A program made the translations under genes and the position numbers. The notes below the pieces were generated by a model, which saw nothing but the letters and a program-made list of their open reading frames with translations, did no database searches and was not told the origin of the DNA. From assembly GCA_014728115.1 (NCBI GenBank), contig WJME01000106.1, positions 1 to 34,004 on the forward strand: a stretch of 34,004 nucleotides of DNA, written 5' to 3'. This DNA comes from Candidatus Zhuqueibacterota bacterium (GTDB lineage: Bacteria > Zhuqueibacterota > Zhuqueibacteria > Residuimicrobiales > Oceaniaggregativiventaceae). This document shows, in pieces, positions 30,370 through 34,004 of the stretch (position 1 is the stretch's first letter; every line of letters starts with the position of its first letter).

Positions 30370-33222
30370 TTGGTAACCCGTATACAAGTGGCCATTAAAC
30401 CTGGATTCTATGATGCCGAGGGTGAGCATATTCGTCAGGCTGCACAGGATCTGGGTATTGAAACGATCACCGCTGTCCGGCATTTCCGCGTGTTCTATAT
30501 CGCCGGAGAACTGAGTTTAGATGAAAAAGAACACATTGCCAAAGGACTTTTGGCGGATGCCGTGACCGATGAATTTTCCATCGATCAGTTGCCTGCTGTG
30601 ACCGATAAACAGGTCTGGAGCGTGGAAATAACCTTTAACCGCGGCGTCACAGATATGGTGGCTGGAACCACTCTCAAGGCCATATGGGATTTAGGCATAG
30701 AATCGGTTGACGATGTCAAGACTGCCCGACGTTATGAGATAACAGGCGTATTGAGCGCTGACCAGAGAACACGTATTCTCGACAAGCTGCTGATGAACAA
30801 GGTTAATGAACATGTTTTGCAGCCTAAAGAGAAAATATTCATCGAGACCCATGATGTCGAGTTTAACCTGGTTCATGTTCCTATTCTGGGTGCGAATGAT
30901 GCCACTCTTATGCGGATCAGCAAGGAACGTGATCTTTTTCTGACATTGGAAGAGATGCAAGTCATTCGCGAGCATTTCAAAGGTCTTGACCGCGAACCCA
31001 CTGATATCGAACTAGAGATGCTCGCTCAGACATGGTCAGAACATTGCAGTCACAAGACTCTTACCGGGCTGGTAGAGTATGAAGGAAAAGTGATTGATAA
31101 TTTACTCAAGCAAACGATATTCAGGGTCACCAGCGAACTGAACAAGCCCTGGTGTGTTTCGGTTTTCAAAGACAATGCCGGCATTATTGAATTTGATGAT
31201 GACTATAATATTTGCTTCAAAGTTGAAACCCATAATCATCCTTCGGCCATGGAACCCTATGGGGGGGCTAACACCGGTATCGGTGGAGTGATACGGGATC
31301 CGCTTGGCACCGGACTGGGAGCCAAGCCCGTCATCAATACCGATGTTTTCTGTTTTGGCCCGGTTGACATGGCACATGAAGATCTGCCACGAGGTGTATT
31401 GCATCCCAAGCGGGTCATGCAAGGTGTGGTCGCAGGCGTTCGCGACTATGGCAACCGCATGGGGATTCCCACGAGCAATGGATCGATCTTTTTCGATGAA
31501 CGATATCTGGGAAATCCATTGGTGTTTTGCGGCAATGTGGGAATCATGCCCAAAGACAAGTGTGAAAAAGAAATCGTCAGTGGCGATGCGATTATCGTTG
31601 TGGGGGGCCGCACCGGCCGGGATGGCATTCATGGTGCCACAGCCTCATCCGGTGAGCTGCATTCCGATAGTGAAGGGGTATGGAGTGGAGCTGTGCAAAT
31701 CGGTAACCCGATTGTGGAAAAAAAGTTGGTCGACACATTGATGGCTGCGCGGGACCGGGGCTTGTACCGGGCGATCACTGATTGTGGTGCAGGCGGACTC
31801 TCTTCCGCCATCGGTGAATTGGCCGAGACGACCGGTGCAGTCGTAGATCTGGAAAAGGTACCTCTTAAATATCATGGCCTTACCTATATGGAAATCTGGA
31901 TCTCTGAGGCTCAGGAACGCATGGTCATTTTTGTGCCTCCGGACAACGTGCAAGAGGCCCTGAATCTTTTCAGTAGTGAAGATGTCGAGGCTACGGTGAT
32001 CGGGCATACCACGAATGATAAAAAAATCACCTTGCGCTACAAAGATACCCAGGTGGGTGAGCTCGATATGGATTTTTTGCATAACGGCATGCCACAAATC
32101 CGGCGCCAGGCGATATTTACCCCTCTGGTATTTGAAGAGCAAAAACCCGAAAATGAGGTGCATTTTGGCGAGGCGCTACACGATATTTTAGCCGCCCCAA
32201 ACGTATGCAGTAAGGAATGGGTGATCAGACAATACGATCACGAAGTTCAGGGCGGGAGTGTTCTCAAGCCATTGGTCGGGGTTGAAAATGACGGCCCCGG
32301 TGATGCTTGTGTCACTCGTCCGCGGCTCGATTCCCATCGCGGCGTGATTTTGTCCAATGGTCTGAATCCAAAGTATGGCCTGATCGATCCCTATCATATG
32401 GCCGCCTCTGCCATTGACGAAGCCATTCGCAATGTCATTGCTGTTGGAGGCCGGTTGGATCGCACCGCATTGTTGGATAATTTTTGCTGGGGTAATACAA
32501 ACAAGCCGGATCGTTTGGGAGGACTGGTCAGAGCAGCCCAGGCCTGTTATGATATCGCCAAGGCATACGAAACCCCCTTTATTTCAGGTAAAGATAGTCT
32601 GAATAACGAGTTTCAGACTATAGAAGGCAGCGTCATTGCTGTTCCTCCGACTCTTTTAATTTCGGCTATTTCCATCATCGAGGATGTGCGCAAGAGCGTT
32701 AGCATGGACCTCAAAGCGTCTGACAATGTCTTGTTTATGGTGGGTACGACGTTTAATGAAATGGGGGGATCGCACTATTATGAAAGCATAGGGGCAAGGG
32801 GAGGTCAGGTACCTCTGGTCAGAGTAGAACAAGCCAGGCAGTTATATCAAGATCTGCATGAGGCGATGGATCGGGGGTTGATAAAATCCTGTCACGATTG
32901 TTCCGAAGGCGGAATCGCAGTCGCACTGGCTGAAATGGCGTTTGCAGGCGGCCTGGGCGCGACCATCCGGCTCGAAAACATTCCCCGCGACGCCAAAGTC
33001 ACGCAAGACGACGTTATACTTTTTTCTGAATCTAACTCCAGGTTTATCATCGAGGTAGCTCCTGAACATGTCGAAAATGTAAGAACGCTTTTGTCCTCTG
33101 ATCCCATCGGTAAAGTGTTGGCAGAACCGGAACTCTGCATTATTGGACTCGATGGCAGCGAAATTTTGCGTGAAGAGATACACGCCTTGAAACAGTCATG
33201 GCAAAAAACCCTAGGATGGTGA
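30370..33222 (+). CDS. purL: Phosphoribosylformylglycinamidine synthase PurL with two fused PurS domains
   Basis: A 950-residue synthase subunit for step four of purine synthesis (FGAR + glutamine + ATP to FGAM). The first 160 residues hold two PurS-like repeats (IQVAIKPGFYDAEG...DLGIE...LSLDEK and VEITFNRGVTDMVAG...DLGIE...LSADQR). The PurL core follows, with TWSEHCSHKT (about 220), ETHNHPSAMEPYGGANTGIGG (about 285) and the second AIRS-like half, and it stops before any glutaminase domain. PurQ is a separate gene. The TTG at 30370 is favoured over the ATG at 30346 because AGAGGG lies eight bases before it and because PurS domains usually begin there. The ATG would add eight residues. Confidence 0.93.
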   Translation: MVTRIQVAIKPGFYDAEGEHIRQAAQDLGIETITAVRHFRVFYIAGELSLDEKEHIAKGLLADAVTDEFSIDQLPAVTDKQVWSVEITFNRGVTDMVAGTTLKAIWDLGIESVDDVKTARRYEITGVLSADQRTRILDKLLMNKVNEHVLQPKEKIFIETHDVEFNLVHVPILGANDATLMRISKERDLFLTLEEMQVIREHFKGLDREPTDIELEMLAQTWSEHCSHKTLTGLVEYEGKVIDNLLKQTIFRVTSELNKPWCVSVFKDNAGIIEFDDDYNICFKVETHNHPSAMEPYGGANTGIGGVIRDPLGTGLGAKPVINTDVFCFGPVDMAHEDLPRGVLHPKRVMQGVVAGVRDYGNRMGIPTSNGSIFFDERYLGNPLVFCGNVGIMPKDKCEKEIVSGDAIIVVGGRTGRDGIHGATASSGELHSDSEGVWSGAVQIGNPIVEKKLVDTLMAARDRGLYRAITDCGAGGLSSAIGELAETTGAVVDLEKVPLKYHGLTYMEIWISEAQERMVIFVPPDNVQEALNLFSSEDVEATVIGHTTNDKKITLRYKDTQVGELDMDFLHNGMPQIRRQAIFTPLVFEEQKPENEVHFGEALHDILAAPNVCSKEWVIRQYDHEVQGGSVLKPLVGVENDGPGDACVTRPRLDSHRGVILSNGLNPKYGLIDPYHMAASAIDEAIRNVIAVGGRLDRTALLDNFCWGNTNKPDRLGGLVRAAQACYDIAKAYETPFISGKDSLNNEFQTIEGSVIAVPPTLLISAISIIEDVRKSVSMDLKASDNVLFMVGTTFNEMGGSHYYESIGARGGQVPLVRVEQARQLYQDLHEAMDRGLIKSCHDCSEGGIAVALAEMAFAGGLGATIRLENIPRDAKVTQDDVILFSESNSRFIIEVAPEHVENVRTLLSSDPIGKVLAEPELCIIGLDGSEILREEIHALKQSWQKTLGW

Positions 33223-33224
33223 GT

Positions 33225-34001
33225 ATGAAACCAAAAGTGTTGGTCCTGCGCGCAGCGGGTTCAAATTGCGATATAGAAACACAATATGCCTTTCAGTTTG
33301 TGGGCGCAAATGCAGATCTCGTGCATGTCAACCGGCTAATGGATGGTACCGTACATTTGCATGATTACCAGATTTTGGCCATCCCGGGTGGATTTACCTA
33401 TGGAGATGATATCTCTGCGGGAAAGGTGCTGGCCAATGAGGTGCGTTACAACCTGCAGGAACAGCTGTTGCGATTTTATGAAAAAGACAAATTGATTCTG
33501 GGCATATGCAATGGTTTTCAGGTCCTGGTCAAAGCAGGCTTGCTTCCCCGGGTCAACCTGGCTGACAGACAAACGGTTACCTTGACCTTTAATGATTCTG
33601 GAAAATTTGAAGATCGCTGGGTACATCTGCAAGTCAACGAGTCTCCCTGTGTATTTACCCGTCAGATAACCCCTCAGGTCTATTTCCCGGTTGCACATGC
33701 CGAAGGGAAATTTGTTGTCGAATCAACATCAACGCTTGAACAGTTGAATCAGAGTAACCAGATTGTGTTTCAATATACTATGCCAAACGGAGAAAAGCCG
33801 GTCTATCCCTTTAATCCTAATGGTTCTACAGCCGATATTGCAGGTATCTGCGATCAGAGCGGACGGGTTTTGGGGTTGATGCCCCATCCTGAACGCCATA
33901 TCGATCCCACCAATCATCCGCAATGGACGCGTTTGGGATTGGCTCCCGAGGGAGATGGTGTTGCACTGTTTCGCAACGCTTTGAACTACTTTGAAGATTG
34001 A
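33225..34001 (+). CDS. purQ: Phosphoribosylformylglycinamidine synthase glutaminase PurQ
   Basis: A 258-residue class I glutamine amidotransferase that feeds ammonia to PurL. The nucleophile is C94 in GICNGFQVL, and the His-Glu pair is in MPHPERH. FTYGDDISAGKVLANE is the family motif near the active site. The ATG at 33225 comes two bases after the purL stop, with AGGA/GGTGAG sequence ahead, so translation is coupled; an in-frame ATG at 33198 lies inside purL. The protein is longer than Bacillus-type PurQ (about 227) and closer to the glutaminase domain of large fused PurL, in keeping with the PurS-fused partner. The gene is complete and ends 3 bp before the window edge. Confidence 0.95.
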   Translation: MKPKVLVLRAAGSNCDIETQYAFQFVGANADLVHVNRLMDGTVHLHDYQILAIPGGFTYGDDISAGKVLANEVRYNLQEQLLRFYEKDKLILGICNGFQVLVKAGLLPRVNLADRQTVTLTFNDSGKFEDRWVHLQVNESPCVFTRQITPQVYFPVAHAEGKFVVESTSTLEQLNQSNQIVFQYTMPNGEKPVYPFNPNGSTADIAGICDQSGRVLGLMPHPERHIDPTNHPQWTRLGLAPEGDGVALFRNALNYFED

Positions 34002-34004
34002 AAC

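Overview
The window comes from a Gram-negative bacterium. It encodes an outer-membrane TonB-receptor-like barrel, three proteins with twin-arginine-type signal peptides, and exported carbohydrate enzymes. Promoters look sigma70-like (TTGACA / TATAAT with 16-17 bp spacers). Coding density is high, with short or overlapping gene junctions. The mix (S1 sulfatases, GH78, TonB-receptor-like protein, ECF S component, split lysine-ketoglutarate reductase / saccharopine dehydrogenase, PurS-PurS-PurL fusion with separate PurQ) would suit a marine or anaerobic FCB-group or Calditrichota/KSB1-like lineage. That placement is a guess; the window has no rRNA or other marker that settles it. No tRNA, rRNA, transposase, phage gene or CRISPR array was seen.

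Region 1 (1-10.6 kb, minus strand) is a carbohydrate catabolic block. In transcription order it holds a Tat-type Gfo/Idh/MocA oxidoreductase, a GH78 alpha-L-rhamnosidase, a Mut7-C RNase-like protein overlapping a sulfatase by 4 bp, a GH39-like clan GH-A hydrolase, a tiny zinc-ribbon protein and a second sulfatase. The set fits breakdown of a sulfated, rhamnose- and possibly xylose-containing polysaccharide such as ulvan, but no lyase or SusC/D pair is in view. The left edge carries a 14-bp tandem repeat array running into a perfect 46-bp palindrome.

Region 2 (10.6-21.4 kb, minus strand) is housekeeping. It holds a PrxQ-type peroxiredoxin, an inosine/xanthosine triphosphatase (YjjX), an orphan SNF2-family helicase, a NagX/DUF5009-like membrane protein, a monoacylglycerol-lipase-like hydrolase, the split saccharopine-pathway pair, a LOG-like protein and RlmN. 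The saccharopine pair starts from a clear promoter and probably continues through the lipase-like gene.

Region 3 (21.5-27.8 kb) is transport, sulfur and iron. A rhodanese + MauE/DoxX operon diverges from a YidE-type antiporter across a 17-bp-arm inverted repeat that overlaps both predicted -35 boxes. An NRAMP-family transporter lacking the canonical metal ligands converges on the antiporter through a bidirectional terminator and diverges from a ferritin. The ferritin is followed by an AmmeMemoRadiSam radical SAM enzyme and a small DUF6504-like protein.

Region 4 (27.8-34 kb, plus strand) holds an ECF-type S component translationally coupled to a TonB-receptor-like barrel, then purL (with two fused PurS domains) and purQ.

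The most interesting items are the two palindromic promoters of similar design, the S-component/outer-membrane pair, the ligand-less NRAMP, the repeat-palindrome element and the RNase-sulfatase coupling. None alone proves a new system.
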